A stretch of 64,000 nucleotides of DNA from positions 33,080,650 to 33,144,649 of the forward strand of contig NC_079230.1 of assembly GCF_029633865.1 (NCBI RefSeq), given 5' to 3'. The notes beneath the pieces are model-generated. The model did not search any database and was not told where the DNA came from. It saw only the letters and a program-made list of their open reading frames with translations. Positions within the stretch are counted from its first letter, which is position 1. Each line of letters begins with the position of its first letter. Positions 45,556-55,569 of this stretch are shown here, piece after piece. The DNA comes from Lampris incognitus. Its lineage: Eukaryota; Chordata; Actinopteri; Lampriformes; Lampridae. The position numbers were made by a program, and so were the translations under genes.

Positions 45556-46127
45556 TGTTGTGTCCTCTAATGCTTGTATTATTATTTAGTTGTATTCTCA
45601 TTTAAACCACTAGGTGTCACTGCTAACTTTTGAGTATTGTTTTTACCAGAAGGGTTGTTGGGTAGTGGAAAAGAAGTGACATACAGGGAACCAGGAAGTA
45701 GACTGGAAGCCATACATGCTGCAAGATGTTCATTAAGCTGTAAGCTAAACGTCATCCATGTTCTCCTGCGTACTTTATACCAGAGCCCTAGAAAGGGAGA
45801 GTTGCGTCAATGGGGGGTCAGAAGGCGAGAGGGTCACGTGGTTCGTGTAGCCGCCGAATACTTCCAAACGAAGCTTGGCGGCTCATTTAAATGAGCTGCT
45901 TAGCCGTGATTTCTGCTAACTACTAACCAATATGTTCAGATTTTTACATTTATATATAGATATAGATATATATTCCGACGTGACACATATTCTATGCGCA
46001 CTGTGTGGAACTATCCGGGGCTCCCACGATCCGCCATTGCTGTTAAATAATTGGCCCCTTGACGTCCACGGAGTTGACGTAACTTTCTCCTTCGAGGGCT
46101 CTGCTTTATATGCCATCCAGCTCTACA
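45556..46127 (+). repeat. 5' LTR of the Gypsy element (572 bp) and primer-binding region
   Basis: Starts TGTTGTG and ends ctctaca, followed at once by aattggcgacgaggtaaccc. A ttggcgacgagg motif just after the LTR is typical of the primer-binding region of several Gypsy lineages. An AT-rich tatatatagatatagat stretch at about 45,951-45,972 may mark the promoter. The 3' copy shows only the first third of this LTR. Confidence 0.75.
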
Positions 46128-46191
46128 AATTGGCGACGAGGTAACCCGCCTGCTATACTACAAGTATAGATGACTATTTTTTTTTCCAAAG

Positions 46192-47625
46192 ATGGCTGTG
46201 AATGTACCCAGTCCTGCCCCATTTCTGCCTTGTCCTGGGAAACCTGCTATCCAGTCCAGGAGCACATTTCACTCCTATGGCTAATGTGGTAGTGAACGCC
46301 ACACACTCAGAAAACGAGTTCAAGGCCCACATGAGGCTGTTATTCAGTATGTGGCTGCTTGACGACAGCTTGCTCCATCATGTGACTTAGGAGTTAAAAG
46401 TGATGAGATGTTGCACGATCAGCTTATTGAGTACGTCTCAGATGCACACATTAGAGAAAGGCTGCTGCTAGAGCCTAGCCTCTTTCTAGACAAGGCTATC
46501 ACAACTGCCAGTCAGATGGAGTCTGCAGCTGAACAGGCTAAATGCATGGCTGGAGAAAAACCCAACTTACAAGTACAAGCTGTGCAAAAGAAGTCACATC
46601 GACCACGGTACCAGAATAAGCCGTCTACACGTGCACCTACCGCTACGACCACAAAGTCCTCTCATACATGTTCCAGATGTGCATCTGACAGCCATCTAGC
46701 TAATGCCCCCTCATGCCCTGCTGCTAAAGCAACCTGCAAAACCTGCCACAAGATGGCACATTTTGCCAGAGTGCGTCGCTCCGCTCCCACCCATCCAGTG
46801 CGAGAAGTGGAGGTTCCAGAACTGACTGTTCTATGCATTCAAGGGTCTGCTCACACAGCTGATAAAATACCATGCAATGTCAAAATCCAGCCATCAGACT
46901 CACCAGCCCAGGTCATGGACCTGGTTGTTAACACAGGGTCATCGGTGTCCATACTGCCCAGCTCTGTGTTTAAAGAGCATTTCAGTGAGTCACACTTAGC
47001 GCCACCTACTGTTCGGTTGGTCACATACTCCAAGACACACATACCTGTGTTGGGACGCCTTTCAGCTACGGTGTCCAGACATGACATCACCGTCCCAGCA
47101 GTCTTCTTCGTCGTGGAGAATGGAGCGCCGTTGCTGGGTATGGATCTGATGAAAGTGCTGAACATCCACATAGTAGGTGGTGCTGTAATGTCTCCTCTTC
47201 CTCTTGCTACTGCTCCAGATGCCGCTGTCAAACACCTGTCTGCCTCTCCTCCGCTCATCGGCTGTGCTAAAAACTTTGTGCACCGGGTCAAGGTTTCTGC
47301 ATCTGTAACCCCGGTCCGACAAGAACTGCGCCGCCTGCCCCTGTCTGTGAGAGGTGCTGTCACCGAAGAGACAAACAGGCTCCTTGCCGCTGGTGTGACC
47401 GAGAGGATCGATGCTTCCGCCTGGGTGTCCCCTATCGTCGTTATGCAGAAGAAGGAAGGAGGCATTCGTATGTGGGTGGATCTCCGGGAGCCAAACAAGG
47501 CTGTCGTGACAGACTGCTATCCACTCCCACACATAGATGAGCTGCTGTCCACTCTGCTGGGAGTCGCAGTGTATTCAACGATCGATCTGGCAAGGGCCTA
47601 CCATCAGGTAGGAGCCTCTACGTGA
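46192..47625 (+). pseudogene. Gypsy gag, protease and start of reverse transcriptase
   Basis: The likely gag start is the ATG at 46,192 (MAVNVPSPAPFLPCP), but that frame stops at about 46,285. The main frame runs 46,408-47,625 (405 codons). It has a CCHC zinc knuckle at residues 88-103 (C88, C91, H96, C103). A second follows at 110-123 in which the last cysteine is arginine. The protease loop is NTGS at 175-178 where the family has DTGS, so the catalytic aspartate is lost. RT motifs follow (WVDLREPNK at 357-364, STIDLARAYHQ at 390-400, with Asp 393). The frame ends at a stop soon after. Confidence 0.85.
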
Positions 47626-48529
47626 GGAAAGTCAGGACCTCACCGCTTTCATTACCCATGATGGTCTCTTTCGCTATTGCCGTGTGCCGTAGGGCCCCTC
47701 CTCTGCACCACCTGCATTCCAAAAGATGACGGCTACCATCCTGGAAGGTCTGCCAGGAGTGCACAATTATCTCGACGATACCATCATCTACGGAGCCAAC
47801 AGCACAGAGCATGCTGCTCGTCTGAAGACAGTCCTCCACCGTCTGAAAGAGGCAGGTTTACTCCTGAACGAAGAAAAGTGCTGCTTTAATCAGTCGAGTC
47901 TACGCTTCCTGGGTCACGTGGTGTCTGCCCAAGGCATCATGCCCGACAAAGAACACACTGAAGCTCTTCTGAACGCCCCAGCTCCAACAGAGGCTGCTGC
48001 ACTGTGCTCTTTTCTGGGCTGGTTGTCATGGTTCTCGACGTTCATGCCGAGCTATGCGACAGAATCGGAGCCGATGTGCGCATGCGTCAGAAGAGAGATT
48101 GATTTTCAACGGACAGCTGAGGCACAGAAAAGCTTTGAGAAAGTGAAGTCAATCCTGGTGAACAGTGCCGCCCTTGTCCTCTTCGACCCAGCCCTGCCAG
48201 CCGTGGTGTCCACCGATGCCTCAGGTTACGGTTCAGGAGCTGTGGTCGCCCAGCTTCACCCTGACGGCACAAAACGCATGGTGGCTTTTGCCTCCCGGAC
48301 CCTCACCGCAGTGGAACGTAAATACTCCACTGAGGAAAGAGAAGCGCTGGGATGGGTCTGGGCAGCTGAGAAGTGGCGCACCTACTTGTGCGGTCATAGA
48401 TTTACCTTACGTACCGATCACCAGGCCCTCACAACTCTGCTTACCATGAAAGGTATGGGCCATGCTGGAATGGGAATTGCAGCACGCAGGTCTGCCAGGC
48501 TCTTGACCTATGACTATGATGTGGTCTAG
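47626..48529 (+). pseudogene. Gypsy reverse transcriptase palm and RNase H
   Basis: Continuing RT sequence holds a tag stop at about 47,690 in what should be the PFGL region. The open part 47,726-48,529 starts at an internal Met. It carries the intact YLDD box (residues 15-18), the LLLNEEKCCF motif and FLGHVVSAQGI. RNase H follows with its acidic residues in place: D164 in STDASGYG, E203/E204 and D231 in RTDHQAL. It ends LLTYDYDVV, where the family continues into a connection region. Past the stop at 48,529, frame-shifted remains reach about 48,800. Confidence 0.85.
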
Positions 48530-48816
48530 ATCTGAGAACTCCACTGCTGACTGCCTCTCCCATCTTCCTCTACCCGTACCTGCCGACCCTGCTCTGGATG
48601 CTGAGCCAGAACTGGGTCCACACGTCACTGCTGCTCTTGGTGCTTTGCCCATTGCTGCCTTCGAGGCTGCTGCTGCTTCACTCGCGCCAGGAGATTTCTG
48701 CCATCCGTGTACAGATTGCTCGGGGCTGGCCAAGGAAAGTGAAAGCGCTGAGTCCAGATGCTGCTCCACACTTCCACATACGTCATGAGGAATGCATCTC
48801 GTTGCACCTACGTTGA

Positions 48817-49366
48817 ATGTTATCAGTCAATTAAATGGCCTGTATCAGTTGTCATCAGACCGTAGATACGAGGTTGTATGGGCCTACTCTACCTCCTTAT
48901 TGGCTCAGTAGGCCGTTAACGTCGATTCGTTCGTTTGATCACGGCACGTCTCAGTCACGTGACGTGGACGCAGACGTGTTTCTTTGCAGCAAAAACAAAC
49001 TAATGTTAAATGGCTGACATATCTTTAGGGTTAGGGTTAGTTGTTAATTATCACAATAACTTACAAATTAAACATATACATTCACTCAACGAAGATTATG
49101 AAAATAAAATGCACATTTCTCGAACGCATTTTAATGCAGAAACCTTCTTAAAATATTGCTTTTTCAACTGAGAATAAAATATATGTCAGCCATTTAACGT
49201 TAGTTTGTTTTCGCTGCAAAGTCAGTGATGTGGATGCACGTGCCGTGATCGGAGCCTTGGCCGTGACCAAATGAACTAATCGACGATAACGGCCTACTGA
49301 GCCAGGGAGGAGGTAGAGTAGGCCCAAACTATCTCATCTCTATGGTCTGATGACGACCGATAACAT
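48817..49366. mobile_element. Foldback (MITE-like) DNA transposon nested in Gypsy pol
   Basis: Long inverted arms (left about 48,817-49,022, right about 49,181-49,366) share gggcctactctacctcc, ggctcagtaggccgtta, gatcacggcacgt, aaacaaacta then gttaaatggctgacatat. The ends are atgttatc(a/g)gt, flanked by ttga on both sides (48,813-48,816 and 49,367-49,370), a likely target-site duplication. The loop has no coding frame but includes tttagggttagggttag. The left arm has a small internal duplication near 48,820-48,850. It interrupts the retrotransposon between RNase H and integrase, so it arrived later. Confidence 0.8.
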
Positions 49367-49399
49367 TTGAAGCGGCGCACCAAGGGGAGCTAATGGCTG

Positions 49400-50714
49400 A
49401 GAGAGTACCACTGGTGGCCAAAGATGGATACCCTGGTCTACTCTACAATCCAGTCGTGTGAGCCCTGTCAGTCTGCGATGCCTCGCTCTGCTCCACTTCA
49501 ACCAGTGCCTTTCCCAGACAGGCCATGGCAAAAGCTGACTATTGATATCGTCGGGCCTTTTGAGACAGCTACGTGGGACTGTCGATACGCCATCACCCTG
49601 GTTGACTGCTACAGCAAATGGGCAGAGGTCCGTTTCTGTGCGGATGTCACAACAAAGGATGTTACGTCCTTCCTCTCCACTGTCTTCAGCAGACATGGCA
49701 ACCATAGTAACTGATAATGGTCCTCACTTTGTATCTGCTGACTTTGCTACTTTCTTGGTTGAACGGGACATTGCACACTACAGAGTCTCAGTGACCTACC
49801 CTGCTGCAAATGGTGCCATCGGGTGTTTCAACCGCGTCCTGAAACAGAGTGAGCAAATGGCAGTCTCACAGTCCGAGCCCCATGGAAACCTGCCGTTACT
49901 GTCTTCCTGATGACTGATTGTGCCACACCGCATGCTGCTACTGGCCTTTCTCCCTTTCAGCTTTTGTTATTCGTCCGTCGCAGCAACGAGGACCATCTAG
50001 TCCTCCTTTGATGGATGGCAGATGACTTGCGCGATGATTAAAGTGAGGAAGAGTTACGCATCATCGACACCACCTACTACCAGTGGCAAGACTAGCGAGA
50101 TGACTGGCACTGGAGACAGATGCAGATTTTTCCTCAGGGTTTCTTTCCGAAGCCTTTCCCGTAACGAGTATACCCGCAAGATAGCGGAGGTTTTAAATCA
50201 GAGTTTTCCTTCTCCTAGATGAACTGCCTGACAAGGCTAACGAGCTTCTTCACCTGGGTTTGAAATCAGAGTTGTCCTCCCTTTTAACTACTGCATGGCC
50301 GGAGGATGCGTACGAAGTTGAGTGTTCTGCTGCCCTCACGTGCTGACCGTGTCTCGGATGAGCGAGTACGAAGGAAGGTCACACGCCACCAAAACAAGAT
50401 GAAGTCTGGTCAGAAGCGAGGTGCGCTCACTCCGTCTTTTCAAGAGGGGGATCGTGTGCGAGTGAAAACGCCTTTCCATGTGCCCGAGGCTCACCCGAAG
50501 TTTGGCAAACCTCAGCGAATTCGAGAAAAAGGTGGTCCAAAGCACATCCCTACTGGAGGATGGTCAACGATGGAATGCCTGCCATCTAGCTCCTGACGTC
50601 TCCACAGTTCCAAGTCCACAGGACACTCCTGCTCCACCCACTCTTCCATCCTCTCCAGACCGTCCACGAGTCAGAAGGAAGCCTGCTTGGATGCAGGACT
50701 ATGTGACTGCTTAA
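49400..50714 (+). pseudogene. Gypsy integrase, disrupted
   Basis: The frame from about 49,400 gives WWPKMDTL and CEPCQSAMPRSAP, then PWQKLTIDIVGPFET with the first catalytic Asp, then TLVDCYSKWAEV. It shifts near 49,695. The next frame has IVTDNGPHFVS with the second Asp and YPAANGAIGCFNRVLK. The catalytic Glu expected before FNR is replaced (family NG-x-x-E-R-FNR, here NGAIGCFNR). After a damaged stretch (about 49,910-50,300) the C-terminal region resumes at 50,306 with GDRVRVKTPFHVPEAHPKF, and a shifted frame ends RVRRKPAWMQDYVTA at 50,714. It is inactive for at least three reasons. Confidence 0.85.
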
Positions 50715-51018
50715 CTGTGGGCCTCAAGACAGACTACATACAAGTATCCTTTCAGTTTTCCAAATGTAGAAACACACCTGGGTTGTGTTGATGTTCTGTT
50801 ATGTAGAATAACACATAACAATGCTGGCTAGAGTCTATGGGTAATAACACTCTTGGTTATGTACACACAATGTTATTTTCTAGGTTGTGTTTGTTATTTC
50901 TTACACAGTACTGCATAGAGACAAGGAACAATCTATATGTGTTACCTGTGTTGCAGGTTTACTAAAGTCATTATTTTACGTCAGAGGACATTTCTTTTTG
51001 TTTTTTACAGAGGGTTAA
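50715..51018 (+). other. Gypsy 3' untranslated region
   Basis: AT-rich sequence between the end of pol and the 3' LTR. A short purine-rich acagagggttaa lies right before the LTR and may be the remnant polypurine tract. Confidence 0.5.
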
Positions 51019-51202
51019 TGTTGTGCCCTCTAATGCTTGTATTATCATTTAGTTGTATTTTCTTTTAAGCAACTAGGTGTCACTGCTAACGTTTGAGTAT
51101 TGTTTTTATCAGAAGTGTTGTGTAGTAGGAAGGAAGTGACATACAGGGAAACAGGAAGTAGACTGGAAGCCATCCATGCTGCTATATGTTCATTAAACTG
51201 TG
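51019..51202 (+). repeat. Partial 3' LTR of the Gypsy element
   Basis: Matches the first 185 or so bases of the 5' LTR with scattered differences (for example gtgacatacagggaa(a/c)cagg). Similarity ends near gttcattaaactgt. What follows differs from the 5' LTR, so the 3' LTR is truncated or was replaced. No flanking duplication can therefore be shown. Confidence 0.75.
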
Positions 51203-51666
51203 TGCTTGGCTTGCTTATGTCTCGGTGGTGAAGTGCAGCCAAATGTCCTATTCACGGACGAATAATGGTGCGTAGTTCTTTTCGAAAACATATTTATTTA
51301 AAACAATTTATTTCACTAACAGAAAGAATCCTAATAACATTGAAAGATACATTATATGATGTTTTTTAAAAATATGTTGTTAGAGACCCCCACAGATCTA
51401 GAGTTTTACAGCTTTCAAGGGAGCTAATGCCTCCTTCATGGGAGCTCAGCTCCCACTGGCTCCCACGTAATTCGAACACAGTTTGTACTGCGAACTCTCG
51501 CAAAGTGATTGGCTGTGCCACAAGCATTGCAGGCCTGGCCATATGCTGAGCAGTGCTTTCTTCCCCACTCGTGCTGTGCCACAGTATTTGCATGTGGAGA
51601 GGCCCCCACCTTGTGATCTGGGGTTCCCACTCATTTCCTCTGTAGTACTGGCTGATCTTTTGAATG

Positions 51667-51970
51667 CTTTATGTATTTATTTATGGTTTCTCCCGTTTTC
51701 TCCCAATTTAGTGGCCAATTGCTCCCTATTCTTGTTCCAACACCCACCCTCGTACTGTATGCGTTCGCCAACTGCATCTCGAAGGGGACGCCTCGCCACT
51801 TTTGTGTCAAGGCGACTCCAGGCCGAACCACTGCTGTTTCCGACACACACAGAGACGCGTTCATGTGACGAACACAAGCCGACTCCGCCCCCCTCCCGAA
51901 GACAGCGCTGCCATTGCTGCTTCATCGAGTAGTCGGATCTGACGGGACCGGGGCGTGAACCCCGGTCCCC
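51667..51970 (-). mobile_element. SINE inserted in the minus-strand gag, 13-bp TSD
   Basis: Flanked by perfect copies of gatcttttgaatg at 51,654-51,666 and 51,971-51,983. The A-rich tail is on the left (reverse of aaataaatacataaag), so the element points to the minus strand. Its head reads ggggaccggggttcacgccc, and its 3' part caattggccactaaattggg resembles that of family 2. It splits gag between its core and its zinc knuckle. Confidence 0.85.
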
Positions 51971-52776
51971 GATCTTTTGAATGTTTGTTTCCCTACAACA
52001 TTGACATTGTCCACGAGTGGTCTCTCCTGCTCCATGGATCTCAACTGCAAATCCCTCAGCTCTGCTGCTCTGCATGCTTCAATAGCCCTGGCTAGAGCCA
52101 AGTCCTTTCCCCTTAACAACCGTCTGCCTGTGCCCTCTTTAGCAATGCCGATGACTATCCTGTCCCTGATTACGTCATCTCTTAGGGCTCCATATTCACA
52201 CGTGGAAGCTTTCTCCATGAGCCGTGTCACAAAACAGTCTATTGTTTCAACTTCCTGTTGTTTACAACAGCAGAAACGTAGCGCTCATAAATCCCATTGT
52301 TGGCGGGGTGGAAATACCTTTCCAATGAGTCCAGCATGCCGGTCACGTCTTCTTGCTGTGCGTCGGTCAGATGCAAGTTGTGTTTGTAGACATGTCCACA
52401 TTCAACCCCCATGACCCTGCTCAGAGTCGCCGCCTGGACCTTCTGGTCCTTGTCCACCAGCCCTGTGGCTGAAGCATAATCTTCATATTCTGCTCGGAAG
52501 ATTTCCCAGTTCGCACCCAGGTTGCCCCTGATCTTCATGGGGGCTGGCCCCGGGGGGTATGGTGGCGGCCATGGCTATTCACTGCTGTTGCTGCGGTACG
52601 GCTAGCTAGCATTAGCAACCACAAACTTGCAAAACTCGCTTGACGGCTCAATGTCCCCTCAGCCACCCAATCGCCGAATCAAAGGTCCACTTCTGACACC
52701 ATGTCTGAGCTAGTGGTGTGTAAAAACGAGGCGTACTCCCAGTTAACAGTTAAGGGGCTCTAGTGTCGAACTGTAA

Positions 52777-53068
52777 TTTTATTTTTTCCAATTTTCTCCC
52801 CAATTTGTATCCGGCCAATTACCCAGGTTCTCGAGAACGTCCCGTTCGCTGCTCCACCTCCTCTCCACCGATCCGGGGGCGCCCCGACCGACCAGAGGAG
52901 GCGCCAGTGCAGCGACCAGGACAAATACCCACATCCGGCTTCCCACCCGCAGACACGGCCAAGTGTGTCTGTAGGGACGCCCGACCAAGCCGGAGGTAAC
53001 ACGGGGATTCGACCCGGCGATCCCTGTGTTGGTAGGCAACGGAATAGACCGCTACACCACCCGGGCGC
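52777..53068 (-). mobile_element. Family 2 tRNA-derived SINE in the Gypsy LTR, 15-bp TSD
   Basis: Flanked by perfect copies of agtgtcgaactgtaa at 52,762-52,776 and 53,069-53,083. The minus-strand head is gcgcccgggtggtgtagcgg, with an A-box-like gtgtagcggtcta. A B-box-like gggtcgaatcccc follows. The body has ctccggcttggtcgggcgtc and gccggatgtgggtatttgtc, and the tail ends attggggagaaaattgg then an A-rich run. Head, body, tail and duplication are all intact, so it is probably a fairly young insertion. Confidence 0.9.
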
Positions 53069-53171
53069 AGTGTCGAACTGTAAGTATCAACAACACAGAG
53101 GTGAACTGACGTGTTCCACATCGTGTTCCACTGACATCCACTGGGTGGTGCTATAATACCACCCGTAACAG

Positions 53172-54545
53172 AAGGTAACGGAACTTGAGTAGGTGGAAGC
53201 TGATGGCCGGAATGAGCAGGTAGGGGAGGATGAACAGAATAGAAAAGAAAATGAAAACAAGGAGAACAGGGATCCTAGCAAATTGGCTGGGCGAGATATG
53301 AGTTGTGCTTGGACGAAGCAAATACAGCAGCCTGCTGTCAGAGGGGCAGAGTCTGTACTCGAGGAAGAGGAAGAGCTGCTGTTGGACGACGAAGAAAATT
53401 AAAAAAGTCTATTAAAAGGCCACAGAGGGTAGACAGGAAAAGTTAAAAGAAAAGAGGGTTTCAAAAGGTAAGAAGCCATCCTCCTCTTCATCTGAGGAGG
53501 ACACTGAAGAAAGGGAGTGTGAGTTAGTTTCCACTCCTCGTACACAGGTGGACACTGAAGGGAGCTGTGCTTTCCTGAAAGTCAGGAAGTTTTTACAGGT
53601 CACCAAGGGTTGGAGGGCGGTCACATTACTTTCCAGACTTGCAGCTTTTTGTTGACTCAGTCAGACGTTTTATGAAAAACACAGGGGATGTGGAAGTAAA
53701 CACATTCACTGACCAGGAGACCTTCAGACTGAAAAAACTTGTACAGAAAGGAAAATGGCAACTCCTTGATGACGTTTAAGACGAGTTTGGTCGACGAGTG
53801 TGTTGCACTGGACGAGCTTCCTCTTACTGCTGCTGGAGGAGCCACTGATTCATGGGGCCAGGCTGGATGTCCACGACTGGTGCTCTCCAGGACGTTCCCA
53901 GAAACTGCAGCAGGATCAGGACTTCACAACACCGAGGCTGTAGCTCAGCTGCTCAACATGAGGTCTACATGCCACACAAGAGGCTTTTTAAAGCTATGAA
54001 GTAAAACACTGTCTGAAGAAGAGCTGATGATGATGATGATGATGATGATGAGGGCCTTCGACAGGGGAGCAGAGCTTCCACACAGAAATGGCCTCTTTTT
54101 GTTCTAGAACCGGGGGTGGTGTGGTGCATAGTGGGAGTTGATGAAGATGTTTTTGTTTTATTTGTGTAATGAGGGCAAGTCCTGGCTGTATTACTGGCTT
54201 TGTTTTATTTTATTTCTTTGGTATGTGTAAATTGTGTAAACTCAACACCCATTGCACGTTGTGCATCTTGGGAGAGAGCTCCTCCTCTGGTGCTCTCCCT
54301 GAGGATTCGTCCCATTCTTTTCTCCCTGTTAAAGGGGCTTTTAGGGGGTTGTTCCTCATCCGATGCGAGGGTCTAAGGACAGGATGTTGTGTTGCTGCGT
54401 ATTTTGAAGTTCTGTTTTTGCAAATCCTTGTTTAGACTACTGAGTGGTCTTTTTTTCCTGAAACTTTTATTTTGTGTGGCGAGATGAATGTGTTCGAGTA
54501 TCAGCTGTTGGACTGTAATGTATTCTGAATAAATGTACCTTTTAC
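53172..54545 (+). pseudogene. L1-Tx1-like LINE remnant with internal deletions
   Basis: The translated pieces include a charged stretch near 53,190-53,400, then SSSSEEDTEERECELVSTP, FLKVRKFLQVTKG and DSVRRFMKNTGDVEVNTFTD near 53,470-53,730. After that come pieces reading LEEPLIHGARLDVHDWCSPG near 53,835-53,900. Such order and motifs occur in fish Tx1-type L1 elements, first near the ORF1 end and then near the ORF2 C-terminus. Most of ORF2 is absent. Frames shift several times. A (gat)n run at about 54,027-54,052 and an aataaatg near 54,529 precede the long TC array. Confidence 0.5.
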
Positions 54546-54552
54546 AATCAAA

Positions 54553-54861
54553 TCTCTCTCTCTCTCTCTCTCCCCCCCTCTCTCTGTCTGTCGCTCTGTC
54601 TCTCTGTCTCTCTCCCCCTTCTCTCTGTCTCTCTGTCTCTCCCCCCCTTCTCTCTGTCTCTCTGTCTCTCTCCCCCTTCTCTCTGTCTCTCTGTCTCTCT
54701 GTCTCTCCCCCCCTTCTCTCTGTCTCTCTGTCTCTCTCCCCCCCTCTCTCGGTCTCTCTCTCTCTGTTTCTCTGTCTGTTTCTCTGCCTCTCTCCCCCCT
54801 CTCTCGGTCTCTCTCTCTCTGTCGCTCTGTCTGTCTCTCTGTCTCCCCCCCTCTCTGTTTC

Positions 54862-54931
<70 letters not shown>

Positions 54932-54935
54932 ACCT
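54553..54935. repeat. TC-rich microsatellite ending in (TCTG)n
   Basis: (tc)n with ccccc and tctg interruptions from 54,553, turning into pure (gtct)n at about 54,857-54,930. It is a long polypyrimidine tract on the + strand. Open frames ([12 protein letters not shown] on +, ETDRQTDRQ on -) are artefacts. Confidence 0.93.
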
Positions 54936-55061
54936 GTCTCTCTGCCTCTCCCTCGCTCCCTCAGCGGGGAGGATAAAGGCTCCACAAGCACACCAACTCG
55001 CCTCAAGTGCGTCCTCCTCCCCCCTGGTGCTAACAAGCCCCAGCGACTCTGTCCAATTTGC

Positions 55062-55138
55062 TCTTCTTCTTCTTCTTCTTCTTCTTCTTCTTCTTCTTCT
55101 TCTTCTTCTTCTTCTTCTTCTTCTTCTTCTTCTTCTTC
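55062..55138. repeat. (TTC)n microsatellite, about 25 copies
   Basis: Pure cttcttctt tract. Together with the TC array 130 bp upstream it forms a pyrimidine-rich strand of several hundred bases. Such mirror-symmetric tracts can adopt triplex structures. Confidence 0.95.
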
Positions 55139-55221
55139 GGAATCAGTTTCCGGTTTGAACATGTGTGGCTGAATTAGTCTTATATTACCACGTGCCATGG
55201 TGTAGCGTGCAGCGGGAAGCA

Positions 55222-55263
55222 CAACACAACACAACACAACACAACACAACAGAACACAACACA
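55222..55263. repeat. (ACAAC)n microsatellite
   Basis: About eight copies of acaac with one g interruption (cagaacac). A G-rich tract, ggggtgggggtgggggtggg, follows at 55,322-55,350, and a (ggga)n run at about 55,418-55,436. Confidence 0.85.
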
Positions 55264-55569
55264 AGGTTACTGTGCCTGATGACCAGAGTCGCCTGTGACC
55301 AGGTGTAAGTACTGCAGGCGAGGGGTGGGGGTGGGGGTGGGGGCGGGGGAGATTTGAATCGAGGGCGGGGATAATTCGCATATTCATATGATTCTGGATT
55401 GATTTCTTTTTTTAATGAGGGAGGGAGGGAGGGAGGAGTAGATGCGGTTTTTCTGGATTTGAGCAAGGTACTGTAACTTATTTGCAGAAAGCAAACACAT
55501 CTCACAGTGTATTTATCATATGACGCAGCAGAGCGTTTTATGAGTGCTAATTAAAACACGACTGGAGGG

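Larger units (their letters stand above)
45556..51202 (+). mobile_element. Decayed Ty3/Gypsy LTR retrotransposon
   Basis: The order is 5' LTR, primer-binding region, gag with zinc knuckles, protease, reverse transcriptase, RNase H, integrase and a partial 3' LTR. The integrase after RNase H defines Ty3/Gypsy. The two LTR starts (tgttgtgtcctctaatgctt at 45,556, tgttgtgccctctaatgctt at 51,019) align over about 185 bp. The element carries stops, frameshifts and lost catalytic residues, so it cannot act. A 550-bp foldback transposon sits between RNase H and integrase. Total length without that insert is about 5.1 kb. Confidence 0.9.
51385..53170 (-). mobile_element. Minus-strand Gypsy 5' part: LTR, primer site and gag, with two nested SINEs
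   Basis: Read on the minus strand, an LTR starts at 53,170 (tgttacgggtggtattatag) and ends at 52,702 (gctcagaca). It is followed by tggtgtcagaagtggacc (52,701 to 52,684), a typical Gypsy primer-binding site. Without its nested SINE and duplicated site the LTR is only about 162 bp. Gag follows (52,538-52,239 and 52,230-51,984, separated by a frame change). It has WEIFRAEYEDYASATGL, LERYFHPANN and FVTRLMEKASTCEYG, then zinc-knuckle remnants near 51,600-51,480 (NACGTANHFARV). Nothing of protease or pol remains, so the element is truncated near 51,385. Confidence 0.8.

Noticed and set aside
49023..49050. Interstitial telomere block
   Set aside because: Only about two and a half ttaggg units inside the foldback loop; too short to call a telomeric remnant.
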